From: Paracidovorax valerianellae
Lineage (GTDB): Bacteria > Pseudomonadota > Gammaproteobacteria > Burkholderiales > Burkholderiaceae_C
Reading direction: 5' to 3'
DNA length: 64,000 nt
NCBI RefSeq assembly: GCF_900102625.1
Contig: NZ_FMZC01000008.1
Span: 62,001-126,000 of the forward strand
The translations under genes and the position numbers were made by a program. This document shows positions 44,528 through 56,746 of the stretch, in pieces. Below the pieces are notes generated by a model that worked only from the letters and a program-made list of their open reading frames with translations, was not told where the DNA came from and searched no databases. Positions within the stretch are counted from its first letter, which is position 1. The number at the start of each line of letters is the position of its first letter.

Positions 44528-45988
44528 TCATGCAACGCTCCCTTCTTCCCCGAGCACCCAGGTGTCCTTGGTGCCCCCGCCCTGCGATGAATTCACGACG
44601 AGCGATCCTTCCTTGAGAGCCACGCGGGTCAGGCCGCCGGCGGCCATCTGCACCTTCTGCCCGCTCAGCACGAACGGGCGCAGATCGATGTGGCGCGGGG
44701 CGATGCCCGATTCCACATACGTCGGGCAGCTCGATAGCGACAGCGTGGGCTGAGCGATGTAGCCCGACGGGTTGGCCAGCACCGCGGCGCGGAAGTCTTC
44801 GATCTCCGCCTTGGTGGCGGCCGGGCCGATGAGCATGCCGTAGCCGCCAGCGCCGTGCACTTCCTTCACGACGAGCTCGTGCAGGTGATCGAGCACGTAC
44901 GCCAGGTCGTCAGGTTTGCGGCAAACCCAGGTGGGCACGTTGGCAAGAATGGGCTCTTCGCCCAGGTAGAAACGGATCATGTCGGGCACATAGGGGTAGA
45001 CCGACTTGTCGTCGGCAATGCCCGTGCCCACGGCGTTGCAGATCGTCACGTTGCCCGCGCGGTAGGCGTTCATGAGGCCCGCGCAACCCAGCGTGGACGT
45101 GGAGCGGAACACCTTGGGGTCGAGAAAATCGTCGTCCACGCGGCGGTAGATCACGTCCACGCGCTGAAAGCCGCGCGTGGTGCGCATGTAGACGAAGTTG
45201 TCCTTGACCACCAGGTCCTGCCCTTCGACCAGTTCCACGCCCATCTGCTGGGCCAGGAAGGCGTGTTCGAAGTAGGCGCTGTTGTACATGCCGGGCGTGA
45301 GCACCACCACCGTCGGCTGCGCCGTGGCGGCCGGGGCGCTGGCACGCAGGGTGTCCAGCAGCAGATCGGGATAGTGGGCGACGGGCGCCACACGGTGCGT
45401 GCGGAACAGATCGGGAAACAGCCGCATCATCATCTTGCGGTTTTCCAGCATGTACGACACGCCCGACGGCACGCGCAGGTTGTCTTCGAGCACGTAGTAA
45501 ATGCCGTTGCCGCTGGCGTCGGGGGCCCGCACGATGTCGATGCCCGCGATGTGCGCGTACAGGTCGCGCGGCACGTCGACGCCGGCCATCTCGGGCCGGT
45601 ACTGGGCGTTCTTCAGGATCAGATCGGAGGGAACGATGCCCGCGTGCAGGATGTCCTGGCCGTGGTAGACGTCGTGGATGAAGCGGTTCAGCGCCGTCAC
45701 GCGCTGCACCAGCCCCTGCTGCATGCGTGCCCACTCGTGCGCGGGAATGATGCGGGGAATGAGGTCGAAGGGAATGAGCCGCTCGGTGCCCGCGCCGTCC
45801 TCGTCCTTGGCGCCGTACACCGCGAAGGTGATGCCCACGCGGCGGAAAATCATCTCGGCTTCGGCGCGCCGCGCCTGCATGGCCTCGGCCGGCTGGCCTG
45901 ACAACCACTGGCCGTAGCGCTTGTAGTGGGGGCGCACGTCGCTGCCGTCGAACGGCAGCATCGTGTACATCTCATCGAACTTCTGCAT
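44528..45988 (-). CDS. Circularly permuted type 2 ATP-grasp protein
   Basis: The 486-residue protein begins MQKFDEMYTMLPFDGSDVRP and contains the conserved segments GIDIVRAPDASGNGIYYVLE, VLTPGMYNSAYFEHAFLAQQ and EVHGAGGYGMLIGP, the last being part of the nucleotide-binding grasp. ATP-grasp enzymes of this type are thought to ligate amino groups to carboxylates. The start at 45988 has GGAGG upstream. Together with the alpha-E gene it forms a two-gene unit found in many proteobacteria. The product has not been characterised to my knowledge. Confidence 0.94.
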   Translation of the reverse strand: MQKFDEMYTMLPFDGSDVRPHYKRYGQWLSGQPAEAMQARRAEAEMIFRRVGITFAVYGAKDEDGAGTERLIPFDLIPRIIPAHEWARMQQGLVQRVTALNRFIHDVYHGQDILHAGIVPSDLILKNAQYRPEMAGVDVPRDLYAHIAGIDIVRAPDASGNGIYYVLEDNLRVPSGVSYMLENRKMMMRLFPDLFRTHRVAPVAHYPDLLLDTLRASAPAATAQPTVVVLTPGMYNSAYFEHAFLAQQMGVELVEGQDLVVKDNFVYMRTTRGFQRVDVIYRRVDDDFLDPKVFRSTSTLGCAGLMNAYRAGNVTICNAVGTGIADDKSVYPYVPDMIRFYLGEEPILANVPTWVCRKPDDLAYVLDHLHELVVKEVHGAGGYGMLIGPAATKAEIEDFRAAVLANPSGYIAQPTLSLSSCPTYVESGIAPRHIDLRPFVLSGQKVQMAAGGLTRVALKEGSLVVNSSQGGGTKDTWVLGEEGSVA

Positions 45989-46127
45989 AACTGGTGCCTC
46001 CTGTAACCAGCATAGCAAGTTGTGAGCCGGGTTCAGGCGACTTTCGCGACTCCGCCATCGGCCGCGAAGAACAGAGATGAAAGACACGGAGCGCCCGCAT
46101 ACCGTGGCCCCTCCATCCGGCCCGCCG

Positions 46128-48692
46128 CTACGGCAAAGGAGCGGGTGTGTGGTGCCAGTAGCGGCGCGCCGCTTCGCGCTCGCATCGCCACTGGCCCGGC
46201 GCCTCCGATGCCCACCTCGCGGCGCCGCAGCGTGGCGAATCGAGCAGCACCGTGCCCCGCTCGCGATACCGCGCCACCACCTCGGGTGCCGGATGGCCGA
46301 AGCGGTTGCGGTAGCCGGCCTGCACCAGCGCGGTGCAGGGACGGGCCGCATCCAGGAATGCCGCGCTCGACGAGGTCTTGCTGCCATGGTGGGGCACCAG
46401 CAGCACATCGACCGGCGCCACCAGGCCGCGTGCCAGCAAGGCCGCTTCCTGCGCATGCTCGATATCGCCCACCAGCAGCGCCGAAGCGGCCTTGCCCTGC
46501 GGCGGCGCGGCGGACGTGATCCGCAGCACGCAGCTCAGCGTGTTGGGCCGCACGGCGGCACGCGGCCCGGCGGCGGGCAGGGAAAGGAATGCGGGCACAT
46601 CGGGCGCCTGGGCCTCATGCGGATGCAGCACTTCGAACAGCACACCATCCCACGACCAGCGCTGGCCTTCCACGCAGGGCACGGCCGGGCGAAGCTGCTG
46701 CAGGGCGTGTTCGTTTTCGATCGACCCCATGAACCCCGCCTGCGGCTGCTGCGCCAGCACAGCTGCCGCACCGCCGGTGTGGTCGGTGTCGCGGTGGCTC
46801 AGCATCAGCAGATCGATGCGCTCTCCCAGGGCACGCAGCAGCGGCACGAGCACGCGGTCGCCGGCATCGCTCTCCAGCCCGTAGCGTGGGCCTGCGTCGT
46901 ACAGCATGGCGTGATTAGCCGTGCGCACCAGCACCGCCTGGCCCTGTCCCACGTCGGCAGCCAGCAATTCGAACTGGCCCGGCGGCGGGCGCTGCGGTTG
47001 CCACAACAGCACAGGAACCAGCAGCGGCAGGCCCAGCGTGCGCAACGGCCAGGGGCCACGCAAAGCCAGCAGCGTGCCGCCCGCCACGCCGGCCACACCC
47101 GCCCACACAGGCGCTGCCGGCAACGACAGCGACGCCCAGGGCAACGCGGCCAACCACTGCAGCAGCGCGGCGAACGGCTGCACCGACCACGCCGCGGCGG
47201 ACCACAACGGCGACCACACGGTGCCGCCCAGCGCCAGCGGCGTGACCACGAGCGTGATCCATGGAATCGCCACCAGATTGGCCAGCAGGCCCACCACCGA
47301 CACCTGCCCGAACAGCAGCAGCGTGAGCGGCGTGAGGGCCAGCGTGACCACCCACTGCTCGCGCAACATCGATACAAATCGGCCCGCTGCCGGCGTATTC
47401 ATTGCCTCCCTTGCTATCGAATCAGAAGCAAACAGCACCGCCACCGCCACGAAGCTGAGCCAGAAGCCCGCCTGCAACAGCGCCCAGGGATCGAACAGCA
47501 CGACGACCGCACAGGCCAGCAGCCAGACCTGCGGCCACGGCCAGCGCCGGCCGGACAGCCTCAGCAGCGCCACGGCCGCCAGCATGCACACGGTGCGCTG
47601 CGCGGGCACGCCCCAGCCGCTGAACACGGCGTACGCCCAGGCCAGCAGCACGCCGCCCGCCAGCGCCGCCGTGGGTGCCGGCAGCGCAAGGCACAGCCGC
47701 GGAACCCGCCGCCACAGCGCGCCCACCACAGCGGCGGCCAGCCAGGCGAACAAGGTGATGTGCAGCCCCGAAATGCTGACCAGGTGCGCCACGCCCGTGG
47801 CCCGGAACACGTCCCAGTCCGCCCGGTCGATCGCGCGCTGGTCCCCGGTGACGAGGGCCGCCACCACGCCCGCAGCGCGGGCGCGCGCCATCCCGCCCCC
47901 ATCGTCCTCCCCGGCGCTGGCACCAACCGGCGCGAGGTGCGCCAGGATCGCATCGCGCACCCGCTGGCGGGCGCGTTGCACCGGGTAGCGCCATGTGGCC
48001 TCGATGCGCCGTGGCGGCTCGTCGCGCAGGCCGTTGCGCACGTAGCCCGTGGCCTGCACGCCCTGCTCCCACCACGACAGTTCCGCATCGAACCCGTGTG
48101 GATTGCGCAGGCCGTGGGGCGCTTTCAGGCGCACCGTCATGCTCCAGCGCTCGCCCGCACGCACCTCGGCGGACAGGCGCCGCACATCGGCCACGCCCGC
48201 CGCCTCACCGAAGGCGCCCGTGTACCAGGCCACGTCGATCAACGGAGGCACGGCGACGGCGCTGCCCTCCAGCACCGCCGACTCCACGGCCATGCGCAGC
48301 CGCACGCCGGTATCGGCCGCCTGGGGCATGGCGGCCACCACGCCCACGATGTGGAGGTCGCGCCCTTCCAGCGCCTCTGGCAATGCGCCTTGCAAGAACA
48401 ACATCGCCCGCAGACCCGTGACGCCGACCATGGCCAGCAGCCCGGCAGCGAACATGAAGCCGCGCGAGCGGCACCACCTGGGCAGCAGCCTGCCGGGAAG
48501 GGTTGCCGCAGCCAGTGCCGCGAAGACCCCGCCCATCGCCGCCACCGCATACGCAGCCATGGGCCACAACACCGCCTGCGTGAGTTGCAAAACCGCGCCG
48601 ACCAGGATGCCGCAAAGCCACCACGGCAGCCGCCAGGGGCGGTCGGCGGAAGGCGACCCTGCAGTGTCAGGGCCAGTGGTTGAAAGCGGCAT
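46128..48692 (-). CDS. comEC: DNA uptake channel ComEC/Rec2
   Basis: The 854-residue protein has an N-terminal OB-like periplasmic domain, a competence membrane domain with about ten helices (for example GVAHLVSISGLHITLFAWLA), and a C-terminal metallo-beta-lactamase-like domain with LLMLSHRDTDHTGGAAAVLA. It forms the inner-membrane channel for single-stranded DNA in natural transformation. Unusually, residues about 420-435 (FASDSIAREAMNTPAAG) are encoded by a copy of a dispersed intergenic repeat, which keeps the frame open. Confidence 0.95.
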   Translation of the reverse strand: MPLSTTGPDTAGSPSADRPWRLPWWLCGILVGAVLQLTQAVLWPMAAYAVAAMGGVFAALAAATLPGRLLPRWCRSRGFMFAAGLLAMVGVTGLRAMLFLQGALPEALEGRDLHIVGVVAAMPQAADTGVRLRMAVESAVLEGSAVAVPPLIDVAWYTGAFGEAAGVADVRRLSAEVRAGERWSMTVRLKAPHGLRNPHGFDAELSWWEQGVQATGYVRNGLRDEPPRRIEATWRYPVQRARQRVRDAILAHLAPVGASAGEDDGGGMARARAAGVVAALVTGDQRAIDRADWDVFRATGVAHLVSISGLHITLFAWLAAAVVGALWRRVPRLCLALPAPTAALAGGVLLAWAYAVFSGWGVPAQRTVCMLAAVALLRLSGRRWPWPQVWLLACAVVVLFDPWALLQAGFWLSFVAVAVLFASDSIAREAMNTPAAGRFVSMLREQWVVTLALTPLTLLLFGQVSVVGLLANLVAIPWITLVVTPLALGGTVWSPLWSAAAWSVQPFAALLQWLAALPWASLSLPAAPVWAGVAGVAGGTLLALRGPWPLRTLGLPLLVPVLLWQPQRPPPGQFELLAADVGQGQAVLVRTANHAMLYDAGPRYGLESDAGDRVLVPLLRALGERIDLLMLSHRDTDHTGGAAAVLAQQPQAGFMGSIENEHALQQLRPAVPCVEGQRWSWDGVLFEVLHPHEAQAPDVPAFLSLPAAGPRAAVRPNTLSCVLRITSAAPPQGKAASALLVGDIEHAQEAALLARGLVAPVDVLLVPHHGSKTSSSAAFLDAARPCTALVQAGYRNRFGHPAPEVVARYRERGTVLLDSPRCGAARWASEAPGQWRCEREAARRYWHHTPAPLP
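47389..47433. repeat. Dispersed repeat, copy 5, inside comEC
   Basis: CTGCCGGCGTATTCATTGCCT, then GCTATCGAATCAGAAGCAAA, aligns with copy 3 at 25598 with only a few differences over about 45 bases. It is in frame within comEC, in the reverse sense to the gene. Confidence 0.75.
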
Positions 48693-48968
48693 GCGCGGAT
48701 GCTAAAGGCCGGGGACGCACCTTTCGGAAGTTGCATCCGAAAGGCGACACGAAAAAGCCGCAAGGATAGAAATCTAAAAAAGCCGAGCTGACGTACAGAG
48801 CTTTGCATCGACTCTTCCCCGGCCGCACAAAGGAGGGGCATCGCCGTTTCCACCTGACGGCATCTCCTTCCCGATAGGAACCATTGATCGGTTTCGACTT
48901 TACTTTTACAAAATGCGACGTATCATTTACATCATATTTATCACTTTATCGTTTCGAGGAGTTTTTCC

Positions 48969-50648
48969 ATGTCCGTTCGAAATCTCACCGTCCGAGCGCA
49001 ACTGACGCTCTCCTTTGGCGTGCTGGCCCTGCTGGTGCTGCTGGCGTCCAGCGTGGCGGTGTGGGGATTGAACGGCGCCAGCGAAAACTTCAATGACTAC
49101 GTGCACGGCGTCAACATGCGGGCCAAGTTGGCGGAGCAGGTCCGTACTGCGGTGGACAGCCGGGCCATCGCAGCCCGCAATCTGGTGCTGGTCACCACCC
49201 CTGCCGACATTGCCCTGGAGAAAGCAGCGGCGCTGGAAGCCCACAAGACGGTCCAGGAAAGCCTGGGCAAACTGAAAGAAACGGTGAGCCGCAGCGACGT
49301 GCCTCCCGCCGTCAAGAATCTGGTGACGGAGATCGACAAGGTGGAGCAGGCCTATGGAAAAGTGGCGCTGGACATCATCAACCTGGCGGTGTCGGGCCAG
49401 CGCGAGCAAGCCACCACCAAGATGAACGCGGAGTGCCGCCCCCTGCTGGCCGCATTGATCGCCAAGACGAACGAATACGCGGTGGCCACGGACAAGCGCG
49501 CTGCAGCCATGGTCAAGGAAGCGGAAGAGGAATTCCAGTGGCAGCGTTCTCTGCTGCTGGGCGCCTGCCTGCTGGCCTTCGCCGCCGCAGCCGCCGCCGG
49601 CGTGCTGATCACGCGCAGCCTGACCCGCGCCCTGGGTGCCGAGCCCGCCGAACTGAGCCTGGCCGCGCAGCGCGTGGCGGAAGGTGACCTGTCCGACATG
49701 CAAGGCCTGGCGAACGCCCGAGCCGGCAGCGTGCTCGCCTCGCTGGGCACCATGCAAAAGAGCCTGGTCGCCATCGTGGCCGAAGTGCGGCATGCCAGCG
49801 ACTCCATCGCCACCGGCTCGATGGAAATCTCCACCGGCAACACCGACCTGAGCCAGCGCACCGAAGAGCAGGCCAGCTCGCTGGAGCAAGTGGCCTCGAC
49901 CATGGAGGAATTCAGCACTACGGTGCGCAACAACGCCGACAACGCCAAGCAGGCCGACCAGCTGGCGCAGAACGCCGCGACGGTGGCCACCCATGGAGGC
50001 GGCGTGGTGACCCAGGTGGTGAAGACCATGAAGGACATCAACGACAGTTCGCGGCAGATCTCCGACATCATCGGCGTGATCGACAGCATCGCCTTCCAGA
50101 CGAACATCCTGGCGCTGAACGCCGCGGTGGAAGCGGCCCGTGCGGGCGAACAGGGCCGCGGCTTTGCCGTGGTGGCCTCCGAAGTGCGCAATCTGGCTGG
50201 CCGTTCGGCCGAAGCCGCCAAGCAGATCAAGAGCCTGATCGGCACCAGCGTGGAGCGCGTGTCGCAGGGCACGGAACTGGTCGATCAGGCCGGCCGCACC
50301 ATGCAAGAGGTGGTGAGCGCGATTCAGCGCGTGACGGAGATGGTGGCGCAGATTCGCGGCGCCAGCGCCGAACAGAGCACCGGAGTCGGGCAGATCAGCC
50401 AGGCCATCAGCCAGATCGACCAGACCACGCAGCAGAACGCCGCGCTGGTGGAGGAAAGCGCCGCCGCCGCCCAGAGCCTGGAGCAGCAGACGCGCCGGCT
50501 GGTGGACGCAGTGGCGATCTTCAAGCTCGACACCCATGCCGCCCTCCCCGCCGCCATTCCCACCGCGAGCCTTCCGCCCGCTGCGGGCCCGCGCGGCCCG
50601 GCCAAGGCCCTGCCGGCCTATGGCGCACGGCGCCCCGCCCTGGCCTGA
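48969..50648 (+). CDS. Methyl-accepting chemotaxis protein (first)
   Basis: The 559-residue chemoreceptor has two membrane helices (about 12-35 and 190-210) flanking a periplasmic four-helix-bundle ligand domain, then a HAMP-like region and the signalling domain. The signalling tip [20 protein letters not shown] and [20 protein letters not shown] are intact. The C-terminal tail is alanine/proline-rich and ends RRPALA, without the W-x-x-F pentapeptide that tethers CheR. The start follows GAGGAG. The ligand is unknown. Confidence 0.94.
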   Translation: MSVRNLTVRAQLTLSFGVLALLVLLASSVAVWGLNGASENFNDYVHGVNMRAKLAEQVRTAVDSRAIAARNLVLVTTPADIALEKAAALEAHKTVQESLGKLKETVSRSDVPPAVKNLVTEIDKVEQAYGKVALDIINLAVSGQREQATTKMNAECRPLLAALIAKTNEYAVATDKRAAAMVKEAEEEFQWQRSLLLGACLLAFAAAAAAGVLITRSLTRALGAEPAELSLAAQRVAEGDLSDMQGLANARAGSVLASLGTMQKSLVAIVAEVRHASDSIATGSMEISTGNTDLSQRTEEQASSLEQVASTMEEFSTTVRNNADNAKQADQLAQNAATVATHGGGVVTQVVKTMKDINDSSRQISDIIGVIDSIAFQTNILALNAAVEAARAGEQGRGFAVVASEVRNLAGRSAEAAKQIKSLIGTSVERVSQGTELVDQAGRTMQEVVSAIQRVTEMVAQIRGASAEQSTGVGQISQAISQIDQTTQQNAALVEESAAAAQSLEQQTRRLVDAVAIFKLDTHAALPAAIPTASLPPAAGPRGPAKALPAYGARRPALA

Positions 50649-50659
50649 ACGCACTCGAA

Positions 50660-50676
50660 CCGGGCCAACGGCCCGG
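50660..50676 (+). terminator. Hairpin after the first chemoreceptor gene
   Basis: CCGGGCC / GGCCCGG with an AAC loop lies 12 bases after the stop codon. No T-run follows, so the terminator call is weak. Confidence 0.35.
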
Positions 50677-50815
50677 GCATCGGCTGAACGGAGGTCGGCG
50701 GCGCAGGCCGAAACGCCAGACAGGTTGTGCAACACTTGCGCGCTGTGCCACGGGCTCCCTGCCCGTGGCATTTCGCCTTTTTGTTTTGCCATCCACCGTT
50801 GCCCCGAGGAACACC

Positions 50816-51274
50816 ATGAGCGTTTACGACAAGCTGAAAGAACTCGACATCACCCTGCCCCCCGTCTCCGTGCCTGCCGCGGCCTACGTGCCTTATGTGC
50901 AGACCGGCAACCTGGTGTTCCTGAGCGGCCACATCGCCCGCAAGGACGGCAAGCCCTGGGTGGCGCAGTTCGGCCGCAGCATCACCACCGAAGAAGGGAA
51001 GGCTGCCGCCCGCGCCGTGGCGATCGACCTGCTGGGCACGCTGCACGCGGCCACCGGCGGCGACCTGAACCGCATCCAGCGCATCGTGAAGGTGATGAGC
51101 CTCGTGAATTCGACGGGCGATTTCACCGAGCAGCATCTGGTGACCAACGGCGCGAGCGAACTGTTCGGCCAGGTGTTCGGCGACAAGGGCATCCACGCCC
51201 GCAGCGCATTCGGCGTGGCGCAGATTCCGATGGGCGCCTGCGTCGAGATCGAACTGATCGCTGAACTGGGCTGA
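50816..51274 (+). CDS. RidA-family protein
   Basis: The 152-residue protein has the RidA/YjgF fold, with NLVFLSGHIARKDGKPWVAQ and GDLNRIQRIVKVMSLVNSTG and an end AQIPMGACVEIELIAELG. This is the longer subgroup related to Rid proteins other than the archetypal RidA, which deaminate reactive enamine/imine intermediates; the arginine expected in the active site of RidA is not in the usual place. CGAGGA lies upstream of the ATG at 50816. It stands between two chemoreceptor genes without evident functional connection. Confidence 0.88.
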   Translation: MSVYDKLKELDITLPPVSVPAAAYVPYVQTGNLVFLSGHIARKDGKPWVAQFGRSITTEEGKAAARAVAIDLLGTLHAATGGDLNRIQRIVKVMSLVNSTGDFTEQHLVTNGASELFGQVFGDKGIHARSAFGVAQIPMGACVEIELIAELG

Positions 51275-51312
51275 TCCGGCACCGCTGGCCCCACGGGCCG
51301 GCACCGTGCGTC

Positions 51313-51336
51313 ACCGAGGCAAGCGCTGGCCTCGGT
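51313..51336. terminator. Bidirectional hairpin between RidA and the second chemoreceptor
   Basis: ACCGAGG (51313-51319) and CCTCGGT (51330-51336) pair around a 10-base loop in the space between converging genes. Confidence 0.4.
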
Positions 51337-51464
51337 TCCTGCGCCCTTTCCTTTGAGCGACGACGCGCCTGCAGTGCAGCAGGCCGCTCCGGCGCTGCCA
51401 TGAAGGCGCCCGCACGCACCCGCCGCGCTGAAATTTTCAGCCGCGCGCGGGCCCCATCACTTTC

Positions 51465-53366
51465 TCAAAAAGACGTCCAGTCGTCATCGCCGCCGCTCTC
51501 TTTGGACCGCGCAGCGACCGCCGCCGGCTTGGCCAGCGCAGGTGCGCGAGCAGGCGCTGGCGCAGCGGACCGGGGGGCACCTGCGCCCGCGCCAGTGACA
51601 CCGGCGCGACCGGTGCTGGGCTGCGAGGGGGCCGCAGCAGCCGCTGACCGAGCCGCAGCGCCCAATGCCGACGCAGCGCGGCCGGTCTTCGCCGCAGTAA
51701 TGGTGGAGGACGGCGCGGAAGGTGCACGAGCTGGCATGCGCGCGCGAGCGACCGTGGCAGCTGGCCCACGGACTGCGGCCCCGCTGACCGGCGCCGCAGC
51801 CGGTGCGGCAGGCACCGCCCCCGGCTCGCCATCCACCCGGAACACCGACACCGTCTTGGCCAGGTGATCGGCCTGCTCGCGCAGGCTTTGCGCGGCCGCG
51901 GCACTCTCTTCCACCAGCGCGGCGTTCTGCTGGGTCATCTGGTCCAGATGGCCGACGGCCTGGTTCACCTGCGCGATGCCGGAGCTTTGCTGCGACGCGG
52001 CGGCCGTGACCTCGCCGATCATGTCGGCCACGCGCTGCACGGACTGTACGATGTCCGCCATGGTGGCCCCGGCGTCCTGCACCAGCCGCGAGCCGGCGTC
52101 CACCCGCTCGACCGAGGCACCGATCAGCGCCTTGATCTCGCGCGCGGCCTCGGCGCTGCGTCCGGCCAGCAGGCGCACCTCGCCCGCCACCACCGCGAAC
52201 CCCCGGCCCTGCTCGCCGGCCCGCGCGGCCTCGACCGCGGCGTTGAGCGCGAGGATGTTGGTCTGGAACGCGATGCTGTCGATCACGCCGATGATGTCTT
52301 CGATCTTGCGGCTGCTCTGCTGGATCTCTTCCATCGTGGCCACCACCTGGGACACCACCTCGCCGCCCCGCCGCGCCACGCCCGAGGCCCCTTCGGCGAG
52401 CCCGCTCGCCTCGCGTGCGCTGCCGGCGCTTTGCTGCAGGGTGCTGGAGAACTGCTCCATGGTCGCCGCGGTCTGCTGCAGGTTGCTCGACGTCTGCTCC
52501 GTGCGCGTCGACAGGTCCTGGTTGCCTGCGGCGATCTCCGCACTGGCGATGGCGATACTGTCGGTGCTGCGGCGCACCTGCTGCACCATGCGGCCCAGCG
52601 AATCGCCCATGGTCTGCAGCGAGCGCAGCAACTCGCCGAACTCGTCGCCGCGCGCCGAGGTTTTAGCGGCGCTCAGGTCGCCGCCTGCGATGCGCGCGGC
52701 CAGCGCATTGGCCTCGGCCAGCGGCTGCTGAATGCTGCGGATCAAAAAGTACGCCCCCGCAACGATGGCCGCCACCAGCAGCGCCACCGCCAGCGCGCCC
52801 AGGCGCACCGTCAGCAGCCGCTCCGCCGCCACGGCCTGCTGCCCCTCCACGGCGTTCCGTTGCTGCAGTTGCACGAAGTCGCGCAGCGTCTGCAGGTAGG
52901 CGGCCACGGCCGGGTTGTAGCTTTGCTTGACCAGGGCCGCGGCCTCGGCCTGCTTTCCCTCGGCCTTCATCTGGCGAGCGCGGGCCCGCAGGTCGGCCAT
53001 GGTCTTGCGGGCTGTGGCAATGGCACCCATTTGCGCCTTATCAGCGTCCGATAGCGGCAAGGCTTCCAGCGATTTCTGCACCTCGGTGATCTGTGCGGTC
53101 GTGGCGGCGATCAGGTCCTTGAACTCGGCCTCCACCGCCGGGTCGGTGCTCACGATGATGGCCTGCGTGCGCGCGGCGTTGGTCTCGGTGAGGCCGGCCC
53201 AGCGCAGGGCCGCCTCCACCCGGCTGGCCATGTCGGCCGTCACCTGTGCGGAACGCGCCTGCGTGGCGGCCGAACGGGCGGCCGAGGTACCGACCACGGC
53301 GGCCAGGGCGAGCACGATCGCCAGGACCGCCCACCAGAGCTTGTGGGAAATACGCAAATTCTTCAT
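51465..53366 (-). CDS. Methyl-accepting chemotaxis protein (second, with CheR tether)
   Basis: The 633-residue receptor has an N-terminal membrane helix ([20 protein letters not shown]), a periplasmic helical-bundle domain, a second helix near residues 190-210, HAMP, and the signalling domain with [21 protein letters not shown] linker of about 90 residues rich in alanine and proline leads to the C-terminus DDDWTSF, which fits the W-x-x-F CheR-binding pentapeptide (compare NWETF). This suggests a high-abundance-type receptor that can recruit methyltransferase. The start at 53366 follows GGAGAT. The ligand is unknown. Confidence 0.94.
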   Translation of the reverse strand: MKNLRISHKLWWAVLAIVLALAAVVGTSAARSAATQARSAQVTADMASRVEAALRWAGLTETNAARTQAIIVSTDPAVEAEFKDLIAATTAQITEVQKSLEALPLSDADKAQMGAIATARKTMADLRARARQMKAEGKQAEAAALVKQSYNPAVAAYLQTLRDFVQLQQRNAVEGQQAVAAERLLTVRLGALAVALLVAAIVAGAYFLIRSIQQPLAEANALAARIAGGDLSAAKTSARGDEFGELLRSLQTMGDSLGRMVQQVRRSTDSIAIASAEIAAGNQDLSTRTEQTSSNLQQTAATMEQFSSTLQQSAGSAREASGLAEGASGVARRGGEVVSQVVATMEEIQQSSRKIEDIIGVIDSIAFQTNILALNAAVEAARAGEQGRGFAVVAGEVRLLAGRSAEAAREIKALIGASVERVDAGSRLVQDAGATMADIVQSVQRVADMIGEVTAAASQQSSGIAQVNQAVGHLDQMTQQNAALVEESAAAAQSLREQADHLAKTVSVFRVDGEPGAVPAAPAAAPVSGAAVRGPAATVARARMPARAPSAPSSTITAAKTGRAASALGAAARSAAAAAPSQPSTGRAGVTGAGAGAPRSAAPAPARAPALAKPAAVAARSKESGGDDDWTSF

Positions 53367-53513
53367 GGCCGATCTCCGTTGGCTCCGTAAAACCCAGTGA
53401 TGAAGGTTCCATGGTGCGCACGGTTGGAGGGCTTGTGCAGCGCACAAACCCTTGGGCGCGGAGGCGAGAAAACCCCAGCCCCGGCCCTGCCCTGGAGAGC
53501 CAGGGCCGTCGGG

Positions 53514-55871
<2,358 letters not shown>

Positions 55872-55888
55872 TCGGGGGATCGGGAAAG

Positions 55889-56743
55889 TCAAGGGGCGCG
55901 CGGGGCGCCGACGTTGCGGGCCGGCAGGCCGGACGCAGCGCTGGAGGGATTGGTGTCGTCGGAGCCGGCGCCCAGCTCCATGCGCACGCGGCCCGGCACG
56001 GCGCGGTGGGCCAGCAGCGGCGCCGGGGGCTTGAGCTGGGCATACAGGCCCAGCACGCTCTTCACGTAGTTCTGCGTTTCGCGGTAGGCCGGAATGCGAT
56101 TGCCCGCGCGCTGCACCGCGCCTTCGCCCGCGTTGTAGGCGGCCAGCGCCAGGTCGGTGCGGCCATCGAACAGGTCCAGCAGGTGCCGCAGGTAGCGCGT
56201 GCCGGCCGATACGTTGATGGCCGGCTCGGTGAGCTTTTGCTCGACCGACCGGCGCGCTTCGCCCGACACGCCGAAGCGGGAGGCGGTGGCCGGCATGAGC
56301 TGCATCAGCCCCACCGCGCCCTTCGGAGAAACGGCGCGCGCGTCGAAGCCGGATTCGGTGGCGATCAGCGCCTGCAGCAGTTCGTAGTCCACGCCGTTCT
56401 GGCTGGCCGAGGCGCGCAGGTGGTGCTTGACGCGCTTGTAGTCGGGCGAGATGTCGAAGAACGCCAGCAGCCGTGCGCCCGAGGGCGTGGCCGGCTGCGC
56501 GCCGCCGGGCGCGACCGACGGGCCGTCGCGGGTGGAGTCGAAATCGTTGCCGCGAAAGAACAGCCCGTAGCGCTCGTCCACCTGCTCGGCCGCGAAGTGG
56601 GTCACGCCGCGCTCATCCACATAGGCCCACAGATCGGCGCGGGCAGCTTGCTGCAAAAACAATAGCAGCACACCGGCGCCAATCATGCGCCAGAGGCCAA
56701 AAAGGCTCAAACGCCGGGGCCGGTCAGACCACGCCATGGCCAT
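55889..56743 (-). CDS. Lytic transglycosylase between parE and parC
   Basis: The 284-residue protein has a signal segment [15 protein letters not shown], a short DUF4124-type beta region ([20 protein letters not shown]), and the SLT domain with catalytic Glu130 in [14 protein letters not shown], followed by [13 protein letters not shown] and [13 protein letters not shown]. It cleaves peptidoglycan in the periplasm. The gene starts three bases after the parE stop and precedes parC, so a cell-wall hydrolase is expressed with topoisomerase IV. The hydrophobic signal segment may include a degenerate copy of the dispersed repeat. Confidence 0.93.
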   Translation of the reverse strand: MAMAWSDRPRRLSLFGLWRMIGAGVLLLFLQQAARADLWAYVDERGVTHFAAEQVDERYGLFFRGNDFDSTRDGPSVAPGGAQPATPSGARLLAFFDISPDYKRVKHHLRASASQNGVDYELLQALIATESGFDARAVSPKGAVGLMQLMPATASRFGVSGEARRSVEQKLTEPAINVSAGTRYLRHLLDLFDGRTDLALAAYNAGEGAVQRAGNRIPAYRETQNYVKSVLGLYAQLKPPAPLLAHRAVPGRVRMELGAGSDDTNPSSAASGLPARNVGAPRAP

Positions 56744-56746
56744 GGT

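Noticed and set aside
46077-48683. 868-residue open frame antisense to comEC
   Set aside because: Arginine/proline/glutamine-rich shadow frame of a well-supported gene.
48880-48968. Flagellar sigma-28 promoter before the first chemoreceptor
   Set aside because: The AT-rich stretch lacks a convincing TAAA-N15-GCCGATAA pair.
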